Assembly: GCA_019309665.1 (NCBI GenBank)
Contig: JAFDFV010000156.1
Span: 1-5,031 of the forward strand
DNA from: Deltaproteobacteria bacterium
GTDB lineage: Bacteria > Desulfobacterota > Desulfobacteria > Desulfobacterales > ETH-SRB1
Direction: 5' to 3'
DNA: 5,031 bases
Shown here: positions 1 through 5,031 of the stretch, piece by piece
How the letters are laid out: every line of letters starts with the position of its first letter
How positions within the stretch are numbered: position 1 is the first letter of the stretch
Notes under the pieces: model-generated
What the model saw: the letters and a program-made list of their open reading frames with translations, nothing else
Databases searched by the model: none
What the model was told of the DNA's origin: nothing
Program-made: the position numbers and the translations under genes

Positions 1-1920
1 TTCAAGTTTGAGATTGACGCTTGCCCTTTTACCTATCTTGAAAGAGCCGGTCAGGCCTGTGTTTATGGTGACTCTGTCTTCGTCCTCGGGATTCCCACGC
101 CTACTGTAGCGCACATAACCCCCATAAGTTTGATTGCGAGTCGGCATAAAATAGGCAGTGCCTTCATATATTCCAACATCAACTGTTTGGTCCTTCAGCC
201 TGTCCTTTGTTTTTCCCAATTCGGCAGAGACATTAAAAAAGAGCTTTTTGAAACTCTGTCCTACCCGGCCCCTGAAAGTCAGCTCCCTGTAATCGAAATC
301 CGGCTCCGGGAAACGGTCTTCACGAGTACGATATCGTGACTCAATTGAAATGGTTGTTCCTGTCTTAAATATGTAGTTCAGTCCTAACAAACCAAACCTT
401 TCTATCGCGGCCGATTCAATCGAAGCATCCATATCAAGATTATTCTTCTCCTGGCGGAGGGTGGTATTCAGGGTGAAATGCTTTCTTATGGGAAAAAAGA
501 AATTGCCTGAGATATACTCCTTGTCCTGATAATAGCCTGGAAAATCGGGTTCTGCGTAGATGTATTCCAAACGATAAGATCCGCCCCACTCAGGAGAGCC
601 GTAAAGGTTGAGCCAGTATGCGTTGTCATTCCTGTTACCATCTTTCCCGTATGCTGCTTCAAATTCAATGTTCGTATTTTCAAAAGGCTCAAGTTTCCCT
701 TGCAGACTTGCAATTTGAGCATCTTCTATATCGCTTTTTTTTTTGAACAGATTGAGACCAATTCTGTACCTGTCGCGAAACAGATAATCAAAATGAAGGG
801 CTGTCTCTTTCTTTTCCGGATCAAGCCACCTTGTTTTCATATGATAGCCCCTAAATCCAAAACCGCCTAAGACCAGCCCAGCCTCAGCCCCCCTGCCGTC
901 ACGACTCTGCTCGGTTAGGCGTGAAAGAGAGTAATAATTATCGCCCAGAAGAACGTCAGCATCCTCGTCCCGGTACCCGGCAAAATACCTATCACGCTGC
1001 CCAAACATTGAAACCTCTTCAATGGTGTCAGGCCCCCTGAACAGGAATTCAATCTCATCTTCCCCATCTTCGCTCAGTTTTCCTCTCCCTGAGAATTCAC
1101 CCTGAAATACGGTCTTTTTCTCTTCATTCTTCTGGCCTGCTGACCTGAAGGTCAACTCTGCCGGAATCCTGTGGAACCGATCCACCTCTCCCGTTATCTT
1201 AGGGATAATGTTTACAGCGCATCTTGCCTGGCCTCTCATTTTTTCATCCTCAACAGACTGGACCGTCAACTTGAGGTGATGCTTAAAACCCTTTCTGAGC
1301 TTTTCATCGGTTTTTACGGTCACTTTGCCGGTCTTTGATTCTCCCGGGGCGAGCGTTATCTTGTCAGGAACAACAGTGTACGGCAGGTCCCGACCGCTTT
1401 GCACCTTAATAACGACCCTGTTTTCTGTATTGCCGGCATTAATCACTGAAAAGATGGCTTCGTAAGGCTCCCCTGCGATAACGCTTTCCGGGGCTTGCAG
1501 AAATTCGGCCTGCAGCTTTGTGACAGGGAGGACCTTCACAAAGATCCTGGCAAAGTCACTAATGGAGGGATATTTGACCGAGTTAACCCGATAGATTATC
1601 TCATATTTGCCGGCTAAGGCTGTCTGGGGGATAAAAAAGCTGACCAGCCTTATTTCTGTGCTATTTGGAGCAAGGCGGAAAGGAAATGAGGGTATGATAA
1701 GTTTCCATCCCTCAGGGAGTTTTACATGTGATATGAATTCCAGCACTTCATCTAAGGTATTGGTTACTTCAAAAGTGGTGGTTACAACGTTTTTTGGCTC
1801 AGTCTCAAATAATTCCTGCCCGCTTATCCCGACCTGTACACCTCTCTGCCGGGCCTCAAGCCTGTCGGCAATAAATAAGAAATGAGAAATAATCAGCAGG
1901 ATAAAGAGATTTCTCTTCAA
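1..1920 (-). CDS. Usher-like outer-membrane beta-barrel protein with N-terminal Ig-like domains (3' end outside window)
   Basis: The frame is open for 640 codons and runs off the window edge, so the C-terminus is missing. The first 22 or so residues are a Sec signal (MKRNLFILLI then hydrophobic, A-D-R-L-E-A). Residues about 28-135 and 136-240 look like two Ig-fold/NEW3-like modules; the second has the typical N-A-G-N-T-E-N and L-A-P-G-E-S turns. From about 255 onward the sequence alternates short amphipathic strands rich in Tyr, Phe, Arg and acidic turns, typical of an outer-membrane barrel. A G-D-N-Y-Y-S-L-S motif (326-333) followed by G-R-G-A-E (342-346) recalls the G-D loop of ushers and related barrels. 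It directly follows the chaperone gene, so I infer that it is the outer-membrane assembly and export platform for the subunits encoded upstream. A TTG start is chosen because of AGGTG six bases upstream. An A10 tract lies at residues 393-396. It could instead be another large barrel protein; the barrel call is firm, usher function is moderate. Confidence 0.8.
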   Translation of the reverse strand, partial: MKRNLFILLIISHFLFIADRLEARQRGVQVGISGQELFETEPKNVVTTTFEVTNTLDEVLEFISHVKLPEGWKLIIPSFPFRLAPNSTEIRLVSFFIPQTALAGKYEIIYRVNSVKYPSISDFARIFVKVLPVTKLQAEFLQAPESVIAGEPYEAIFSVINAGNTENRVVIKVQSGRDLPYTVVPDKITLAPGESKTGKVTVKTDEKLRKGFKHHLKLTVQSVEDEKMRGQARCAVNIIPKITGEVDRFHRIPAELTFRSAGQKNEEKKTVFQGEFSGRGKLSEDGEDEIEFLFRGPDTIEEVSMFGQRDRYFAGYRDEDADVLLGDNYYSLSRLTEQSRDGRGAEAGLVLGGFGFRGYHMKTRWLDPEKKETALHFDYLFRDRYRIGLNLFKKKSDIEDAQIASLQGKLEPFENTNIEFEAAYGKDGNRNDNAYWLNLYGSPEWGGSYRLEYIYAEPDFPGYYQDKEYISGNFFFPIRKHFTLNTTLRQEKNNLDMDASIESAAIERFGLLGLNYIFKTGTTISIESRYRTREDRFPEPDFDYRELTFRGRVGQSFKKLFFNVSAELGKTKDRLKDQTVDVGIYEGTAYFMPTRNQTYGGYVRYSRRGNPEDEDRVTINTGLTGSFKIGKRASVNLKLE

Positions 1921-1931
1921 TCTTGGCACCT
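1921..1931 (-). promoter_or_regulatory. Ribosome binding site for the usher-like gene, overlapping the chaperone stop
   Basis: On the minus strand AGGTG (1931-1927) lies six bases before the TTG at 1920-1918. Its first two bases belong to the TAG stop of the chaperone gene. The GTG inside this motif (1929-1927) is itself an in-frame possible start, but it has no Shine-Dalgarno sequence in front of it, so TTG is preferred. The arrangement implies translational coupling of the two genes. Confidence 0.5.
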
Positions 1932-2745
1932 ATTCGAACTTAAGGGTATAGGTAGCCCCAAACAGATCGTCACCGCCGCAGTCCGCTACAACCAAGGCCT
2001 TGTATTTGCCTTTGGGCACATAGCCCAGTTCAATCCTGATTCTGACGGAAGTAGTGGGATAAACACCCATCTTTACACCTTTAAACTTGCCAATAGACTT
2101 GCCTTTTTCATCATAAAGCTCGGCCCATAAAGCCGGTCTGAGCAATCTTTCCCCTATGTTTTCTATATCAACCTGTAAAATTCTTCCTTTATCTTCTTTC
2201 AAAAGCCTTGTTTTTAAGAATTTAAGTTTGCGGGCGCCGGTATCGCCAATCTGCGTTATCATCTGGACGCCGTAACGTATGACCTGGCTTATGCCAAATG
2301 TGATTTTATCTTTCTCCTGCCTGGCCACCTCGGGCGAACTTGAAGAAATACCCTCAATCATAATCATGCTCCAGTAGGTTCCGCTTAGGGTCTTATCATC
2401 GGGGACTTCAAGGATATAGTTGACTTGCGATGTGCTTTTGGGTAGAATTGTAAGGCGATGCGGGCTAAAGGTTATCCAGTCGGCGTTGGACCGGGGGTCA
2501 TTCCCGGGTTCACCATAGATATTTCTTCCGTCACAGAAAAAAAGGTAATCGGTCTGGTAGATCTTTACCTCTTGAGGATCTTCTCCCGTGTTCCTGAGCT
2601 GGATGACTCCTTGGTAGGTTTCTCCCGCCTGGTTTTCCTTTTCATATGTCAGGCCGCTTGTAACAGACACCCCTGCCACGGATACACAGGGCATGATCAA
2701 ACAAAAAAACAAGCCCATGAGAATTATTCCTGTTTTAGATCTCAT
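1930..2745 (-). CDS. Periplasmic fimbrial-type chaperone (DUF916/PapD-like, two Ig-like domains)
   Basis: This encodes 271 residues. Residues 1-24 form a Sec signal peptide with probable cleavage after V-S-V-A. Residues about 26-132 form a beta-rich N-terminal Ig-like domain. It carries the hallmarks of fimbrial-chaperone-like proteins: a G-V-I-Q-L-R-N-T-G strand (46-54), D-W-I-T-F-S-P (89-95), a turn before Q-V-N-Y-I-L-E-V-P (107-115), and G-T-Y-W-S-M-I-M-I-E (122-131). A second beta domain covers about 172-271. Length and two-domain plan fit periplasmic chaperones of chaperone-usher systems; the W-I-x-x-S-P and G-T-Y-W motifs fit the DUF916-like group better than classical PapD. I infer that it binds and caps the small secreted subunits in the periplasm and hands them to the usher-like barrel encoded next. 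Its stop and the downstream start are coupled. Substrate and exact family assignment rest on recognition, not on a search. Confidence 0.75.
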   Translation of the reverse strand: MRSKTGIILMGLFFCLIMPCVSVAGVSVTSGLTYEKENQAGETYQGVIQLRNTGEDPQEVKIYQTDYLFFCDGRNIYGEPGNDPRSNADWITFSPHRLTILPKSTSQVNYILEVPDDKTLSGTYWSMIMIEGISSSSPEVARQEKDKITFGISQVIRYGVQMITQIGDTGARKLKFLKTRLLKEDKGRILQVDIENIGERLLRPALWAELYDEKGKSIGKFKGVKMGVYPTTSVRIRIELGYVPKGKYKALVVADCGGDDLFGATYTLKFE

Positions 2746-2751
2746 AAAAGT

Positions 2752-2758
2752 CCTCCTT
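2752..2758 (-). promoter_or_regulatory. Strong ribosome binding site of the chaperone gene
   Basis: AAGGAGG on the minus strand, six bases before the ATG at 2745. Its first two bases overlap the TAA stop of the upstream gene, so translation is probably coupled. It is the best Shine-Dalgarno match in the window. Confidence 0.8.
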
Positions 2759-3248
2759 ATTGGATATCAACGACTGTGTAGTAGAGTACGGTGGAATAGG
2801 AAGATGGGCGAATTTGAATAGAGGCCCCCGTCAGTCTCAACTGTATATTTATGCCTTTCACCATCCCGGAACCGGAAAAAAACGGAGTATTGATATCTGT
2901 TACCTCTTGATAAGAAGTACCGCCGCTGACGTTTCCACCTTTGCCATCAGAAATTCTCATGACATATGGATGAAGGTTGTTGCTCCAGTTATTATCCACC
3001 TTCCGTATATCAATGCGCCAAGCATCATTTATCCCCCTTACATTCCTGATGTCGATCGATACTTGCCCTGAAGCGCTGGTGTAAGTGCTTTGCAGGTCGC
3101 TCCCCGCGCCGGACAATAAGTCGTTTTTATCAATTGTTCCAGACCAGTTGCCGATCACTGTAATAGATATATCAGCGTAGGCCGTTTGGGGTACAAAAAA
3201 CAAAGGAGCCAAAAGGAATATGATGAAGGTTCTGATTGAAAATCTCAT
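2757..3248 (-). CDS. Small secreted protein, probable minor or tip subunit of the fibre
   Basis: This encodes 163 residues from ATG at 3248. Residues 1-25 form a clear Sec signal ending A-Y-A before D26. The frame is open further upstream (to an ATG at 3344), but that stretch overlaps the preceding gene, is Pro/Arg-rich, and would place the signal peptide internally; the shorter start with AAAGAG seven bases upstream is chosen. The mature part is beta-rich, Ser/Gly/Asn-rich and without cysteine, with several alternating hydrophobic strands (for example G-Q-V-S-I-D-I-R-N-V and G-I-N-I-Q-L-R-L) and a terminal strand ending Y-Y-T-V-V-D-I-Q. It is not an evident paralog of the two other subunits. 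Its place between those subunits and the chaperone suggests a minor, adaptor or tip subunit. The family is not recognised; the role is inferred from context. Confidence 0.7.
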   Translation of the reverse strand: MRFSIRTFIIFLLAPLFFVPQTAYADISITVIGNWSGTIDKNDLLSGAGSDLQSTYTSASGQVSIDIRNVRGINDAWRIDIRKVDNNWSNNLHPYVMRISDGKGGNVSGGTSYQEVTDINTPFFSGSGMVKGINIQLRLTGASIQIRPSSYSTVLYYTVVDIQ

Positions 3249-3282
3249 TTTATTGCTCTTTCTCCGGCAGACCGGGAATCTC

Positions 3283-3768
3283 TCAATCTGAAAGGGTAAA
3301 GGTAACGGTCCTTGCGTCGGTGGAAAGCACACCCGCCTGTACATTGGCGCTCAGCTTATAAGTTATTGTCGGGCTGCTGTCAGCCACATGGCTTATGCCT
3401 GTCACAACGTTGGACGCTGAGGTGGTAAGGGTCACGTAACCCTGGCTTATACCGCTGCCCGACGGGGCGGCAACACCTACCTCGAGCGTAACGTATGCCG
3501 GCATGGCCGTGTCAATGCTCGCCGTAATCCTCTTATTGGCGCCGTTTGTAGTTATGGCGCATGTGGATGAACTGTCTGTGACCTCCTGAGGCTGTTCACC
3601 TGCAACTGCCGAGGCAATAGACAAATTAGGAGTCCCTGTTACTTCAATCTCATTGATGGCCTGAAAATCGAAGGTCATGACATGGGTGCCAACGTCCGCT
3701 CCCATGGCCGCTCCGTTTAATGCAAGGGCAAGCGCTGCTGCCGGCAAAAGAAATTTCAGTCTCTTCAT
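3283..3768 (-). CDS. Secreted fimbrial-type subunit, paralog of the product at 3962-4468
   Basis: This encodes 161 residues. The signal peptide is residues 1-24 (M-K-R-L-K-F then Ala/Leu-rich, A-M-G-A before D25). The mature protein of about 137 residues is rich in Thr, Ser, Ala and Val and is predicted all-beta. It shares ordered blocks with the protein encoded at 3962-4468: A-I-N-E (37-40), V-T-D-S-S-S-T then A-I-T-T-N-G (71-76), K-R-I-T-A-S-I-D-T-A-M-P (79-90), T-I-T-Y-K-L-S-A, and a closing T-V-T-F-T-L-S-D strand. A lone Cys70 stands where the paralog has Tyr74, so no subunit disulfide is possible. An AAGGA motif precedes the ATG by six to seven bases. The N-terminal V-M-T-F-D-F-Q-A-I pattern of alternating hydrophobics could serve as a donor strand. 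It is probably a structural subunit of a surface fibre; no family name is claimed. Confidence 0.75.
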   Translation of the reverse strand: MKRLKFLLPAAALALALNGAAMGADVGTHVMTFDFQAINEIEVTGTPNLSIASAVAGEQPQEVTDSSSTCAITTNGANKRITASIDTAMPAYVTLEVGVAAPSGSGISQGYVTLTTSASNVVTGISHVADSSPTITYKLSANVQAGVLSTDARTVTFTLSD

Positions 3769-3810
3769 CAGTTTTCCTTCTCGTCTTTTTTGGGTAAGGG
3801 TAGATGTTTA

Positions 3811-3838
3811 ATTTTAACGGATTGCGGCACTAAATCAA
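3811..3838 (-). promoter_or_regulatory. Sigma-70-like promoter for the 3283-3768 gene and downstream operon
   Basis: On the minus strand TTGATT (3838-3833) and TAAAAT (3816-3811) are separated by 16 bases. They match the -35 and -10 consensus in four and five of six positions. The expected start, near 3804, gives a leader of about 35 bases before the ATG at 3768. It lies just beyond the terminator of the first subunit gene, where a separate promoter makes sense. Confidence 0.45.
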
Positions 3839-3909
3839 GTATTTTTTTCAGGCACTTACCTTTTCGTGAGCACAGAGGAGAAAACCAGATATGTCTAAAA
3901 AGCGGGCAC

Positions 3910-3944
3910 AAAAAAGGCGGGCCTGTAAAAGACCCGTCTTTTTT
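3910..3944 (-). terminator. Intrinsic terminator after the first subunit gene
   Basis: The minus-strand RNA from 3938 to 3916 folds as GACGGGUC, a seven-base loop, and GGCCCGCC, with one A-C mismatch and one G-U pair. It is followed by six U (3915-3910), and a run of six A precedes the stem. It starts 18-24 bases after the TAA at 3962-3964. The plus strand would also form a hairpin with a T tract, but no plus-strand gene is present. It separates the first subunit gene from the rest and probably lets only part of the transcription through. Confidence 0.8.
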
Positions 3945-3961
3945 CTAAATCTTTACCCCAA

Positions 3962-4468
3962 TTAAGAGTCTGCAATGGTAAGGGTGACTGTCTTGCTGTC
4001 TGAAACCACACCGGCGGCTATCGTGGCACTGAGCTTGTAGGTTATGGTCTTACCAGATTCAGCTATTGAATCTATGGCAGTTACGACATTTACCGCAGTA
4101 ACAGCATTAGAAATATCTACATCGTTTAAACTGGTTGCGCCTGCTGGAGCAGCAAGATTAATCTTAAGTGTAACGCCACTTGGCATAGCAGTATTTATGC
4201 CTGCCGTAATCTTTTTTGCATCAGTACCACCGTTTGTCGTTATTGCATATGTAGTTGTAGCATCCGAGACCTCATTCGGCTCAGAACCCGCAATGGCTGC
4301 AGAAACATTCATTGCAGACGGGCTTCCGGATACCGAAAACTCATTAATCGCACTCACCTCATAACTTACTGTCTGGACAGCGTTGTCACTTGCCATTACC
4401 GGCCCTGCGATAAAAACCATGCCCAGGACCATCACCATTGTAATTAATCTTAATAAAGTCTTTTTCAT
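3962..4468 (-). CDS. Secreted fimbrial-type subunit, probable major subunit
   Basis: This encodes 168 residues from ATG at 4468. A second ATG at 4474 is in frame but sits on top of the ribosome binding site; AAGGAG is seven bases from the 4468 ATG. The signal peptide is M-K-K-T-L-L-R then a hydrophobic core, ending V-M-A before S-D. The mature protein of about 142 residues has no cysteine, is rich in Ala, Thr, Val and Ser, and is predicted all-beta. The blocks A-I-N-E, V-S-D-A-T-T-T-Y-A-I-T-T-N-G, K-K-I-T-A-G-I-N-T-A-M-P and T-I-T-Y-K-L-S-A are shared with the product at 3283-3768. It is the first gene after a sigma-54-type promoter and is closed by its own terminator, an arrangement common for an abundant major subunit. 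Membership of an established fimbrial family cannot be confirmed here. Confidence 0.78.
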   Translation of the reverse strand: MKKTLLRLITMVMVLGMVFIAGPVMASDNAVQTVSYEVSAINEFSVSGSPSAMNVSAAIAGSEPNEVSDATTTYAITTNGGTDAKKITAGINTAMPSGVTLKINLAAPAGATSLNDVDISNAVTAVNVVTAIDSIAESGKTITYKLSATIAAGVVSDSKTVTLTIADS

Positions 4469-4475
4469 TTTCATT

Positions 4476-4481
4476 CTCCTT
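4476..4481 (-). promoter_or_regulatory. Ribosome binding site that selects the ATG at 4468
   Basis: AAGGAG on the minus strand ends seven bases before the ATG at 4468 but only one base before the alternative ATG at 4474. The spacing favours the downstream start, which removes two residues (M-K) from the longer reading. Confidence 0.75.
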
Positions 4482-4554
4482 TTTATGTTAGGTTTAAATG
4501 CTGAGATTTATGTTTTCTGTTTTTTTATTTTCTTGACCTTTGCCCTCATGATAG

Positions 4555-4572
4555 AGCAATAGGCGTGCCGCA
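4555..4572 (-). promoter_or_regulatory. Sigma-54 (-24/-12) promoter of the subunit locus
   Basis: The minus strand reads TGCGGCACGCCTATTGCT. This matches the consensus TGGCACG-N4-TTGCW at all but the first T. The invariant GG (4569-4568) and GC (4557-4556) are exactly ten bases apart. The predicted start is near 4544, leaving an A-rich leader of about 75 bases before the ATG at 4468. The adjacent upstream gene encodes a sigma-54 activator, which supports the call. Confidence 0.7.
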
Positions 4573-4615
4573 ACCGAAAGCAGATAAATTTAGTTGTATT
4601 ATCCAGGTGTTACAT

Positions 4616-4633
4616 GCAAGCTCCGACACTTGC
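4616..4633. repeat. Short inverted repeat GCAAG-N8-CTTGC
   Basis: Five-base arms at 4616-4620 and 4629-4633 with an eight-base gap, about 72-89 bases upstream of the predicted sigma-54 start. It could be an activator half-site pair, but arms this short arise by chance. Confidence 0.25.
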
Positions 4634-4712
4634 CACGGAAACGGCCAATTCCTTTATTAGATTACGGTTGTTTGTGTTCAAAATACGGCACCAGCGCGGG
4701 TTGTTTTTATGG

Positions 4713-4729
4713 AGTTATTTTGGATAACT
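4713..4729. promoter_or_regulatory. Palindrome AGTTAT-N5-ATAACT, candidate operator or activator site
   Basis: Perfect six-base arms (4713-4718 and 4724-4729) around TTTGG. The symmetry and 17-bp size fit a dimeric helix-turn-helix protein site. It is about 170-185 bases upstream of the predicted sigma-54 start, a usual enhancer distance. Binding by the neighbouring regulator is inference only. Confidence 0.35.
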
Positions 4730-4831
4730 TCTTGATATTATAATGATAAGAGATAAAATGCAGGGGTGTTCAATAACCGACATGGGCCGAGGGATTGATG
4801 ATTGGCGGAGCTAAGCGTAGATACCGCGGGA

Positions 4832-4908
4832 TGAATGAATGGATATTTGAATAATCTGCGGAAATCTGCGAAATCTGTGGATAAGGAATTTATCTTGCGA
4901 TTCATTCA
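4832..4908. repeat. Short tandem ATCTGYG repeats framed by a 9-bp inverted repeat
   Basis: ATCTGCG, ATCTGCG and ATCTGTG start at 4854, 4864 and 4873, each followed by one or two purine-rich bases (spacing of 10 then 9). They are enclosed by TGAATGAAT (4832-4840) and its complement ATTCATTCA (4900-4908); the right arm overlaps the stop of the regulator gene. From general recollection, similar ATCTGCG/ATCTGTG strings recur in intergenic regions of several bacterial groups, so this may be a dispersed repeat. Its function is unknown. Confidence 0.5.
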
Positions 4909-5031
4909 GAAGAGGGAGGGCATAGCAGGCCTTCTGATATTATGTTTCTTGATCTTGCTGTAGAGAGTTCCGCGGGCAATTTTGAGTCTCCTTGCTGCTC
5001 TCTTCAGATTCCAGTCTGTTTCCTGAAGAAC
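4906..5031 (-). CDS. C-terminal end of a sigma-54-dependent transcriptional activator (NtrC family, Fis-type HTH)
   Basis: Only the last 41 residues lie in the window; the 5' part is beyond 5031. The segment reads E-T-D-W-N-L-K-R-A-A-R-R-L-K-I-A-R-G-T-L, then Y-S-K-I-K-K-H-N-I, with a short R-R-P-rich tail and a TGA stop. This is the classic Fis-type DNA-binding helix-turn-helix that ends NtrC-like enhancer-binding proteins (W-N-x-x-x-A-A-x-x-L-x-I-x-R-x-T-L-Y-x-K-I-K). The AAA+ domain and any receiver or sensor domain are outside the window. Lying just upstream of a good -24/-12 promoter on the same strand, it is the likely activator of the subunit locus (inference). Fis itself is possible but unlikely given the context. 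Confidence 0.85.
   Translation of the reverse strand, partial: VLQETDWNLKRAARRLKIARGTLYSKIKKHNIRRPAMPSLF

Larger units (their letters stand above)
4573..4831. other. Non-coding upstream region, likely activator-binding area
   Basis: No convincing gene was found on either strand between the sigma-54 promoter and the repeat near the regulator gene. The stretch holds short symmetric sequences (4616-4633 and 4713-4729), an 8-bp direct repeat GTGTTCAA at 4674-4681 and 4766-4773, and an AT-rich patch around 4733-4758. Sigma-54 activators usually bind 80-200 bp upstream of the start, which falls inside this region. No terminator hairpin for the regulator gene was recognised. Confidence 0.4.

Noticed and set aside
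486..722. Minus-strand 78-residue open frame in another frame
   Set aside because: It lies inside the continuous barrel-protein frame and has no independent support.
1927..1929. GTG as the start of the usher-like gene
   Set aside because: It has no Shine-Dalgarno upstream and itself forms part of the AGGTG motif six bases before TTG. It remains possible as a coupled start and would add three residues.
1607..2781. Plus-strand open frames opposite the usher-like and chaperone genes (1607-1885, 1882-2130, 2458-2781)
   Set aside because: Their products look like the antisense of well-supported genes, with no domain, signal peptide or ribosome binding site.
3249..3344. N-terminal extension of the 2757-3248 gene to an ATG at 3344
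   Set aside because: It overlaps the end of the upstream subunit gene, is Pro/Arg-rich, and would bury a perfect signal peptide inside the protein.
3822..3839. Plus-strand TTGCGGCAC similar to a sigma-54 -24 element
   Set aside because: Ten bases after GG the sequence is AG, not GC, and no plus-strand gene follows.
4044..4364. Plus-strand 106-residue open frame
   Set aside because: Antisense shadow of the first subunit gene; its Ala/Val-rich product follows from the codon pattern on the other strand.
4472..4474. ATG at 4474 as the start of the first subunit gene
   Set aside because: The AAGGAG motif is one base away, too close for initiation; the ATG at 4468 has normal spacing.
4482..4544. 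Possible riboswitch (GAGGGCAAAGG recalls part of a c-di-GMP motif) in the leader of the first subunit gene
   Set aside because: The leader is A-rich with no paired stems to support a GEMM fold.
4739..4744. Perfect TATAAT on the plus strand (and one on the minus strand at 4737-4742)
   Set aside because: No -35 element at proper spacing and no plus-strand gene downstream; expected in an AT-rich patch.
4876..4884. Perfect DnaA box (TTATCCACA on the minus strand) and a one-mismatch copy at 4719-4727
   Set aside because: Only two sites 150 bp apart, one inside a tandem repeat and one inside a palindrome; no origin genes nearby.

Overview
The window reads almost entirely on the minus strand. It carries a compact surface-fibre (fimbria-like) locus. 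In transcription order, from high to low coordinates, the genes are: the 3' end of a sigma-54 enhancer-binding regulator (4906-5031); a 431-bp regulatory gap; a small secreted subunit (3962-4468); a terminator hairpin; a paralogous small secreted subunit (3283-3768); a third, unrelated small secreted protein (2757-3248); a periplasmic chaperone-like protein (1930-2745); and a large outer-membrane protein open at the window edge (1-1920), with Ig-like domains followed by beta-barrel-like sequence. No RNA genes, CRISPR arrays or insertion sequences were seen.

The set of parts (two paralogous subunits, one unique subunit, a two-domain chaperone and a usher-like barrel) matches the logic of a chaperone-usher pilus. 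The proteins do not look like the classical Pap/Fim families, however. The chaperone resembles the DUF916-type or 'molecular chaperone' group more than PapD. The subunits lack a disulfide pair. The usher-like protein begins with Ig/NEW3-like modules instead of a classical usher N-domain. I read it as a divergent, poorly described chaperone-usher-like secretion system. This is inference from architecture and motifs, without any database search.

Regulation looks layered. A well-spaced -24/-12 (sigma-54) element lies upstream of the first subunit gene, and the neighbouring upstream gene ends in a Fis-type helix-turn-helix typical of NtrC-family activators. A terminator follows the first subunit gene, and a separate sigma-70-like promoter precedes the second. 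This suggests a high-abundance first subunit and a lower, separately set level for the rest.

The organism is a Gram-negative (diderm) bacterium, shown by the Sec signal peptides, periplasmic chaperone and outer-membrane barrel. Moderate GC, sigma-54 control and protein style suggest a deltaproteobacterial (Desulfobacterota-like) or Nitrospirota-like lineage, but the sequence does not fix this.
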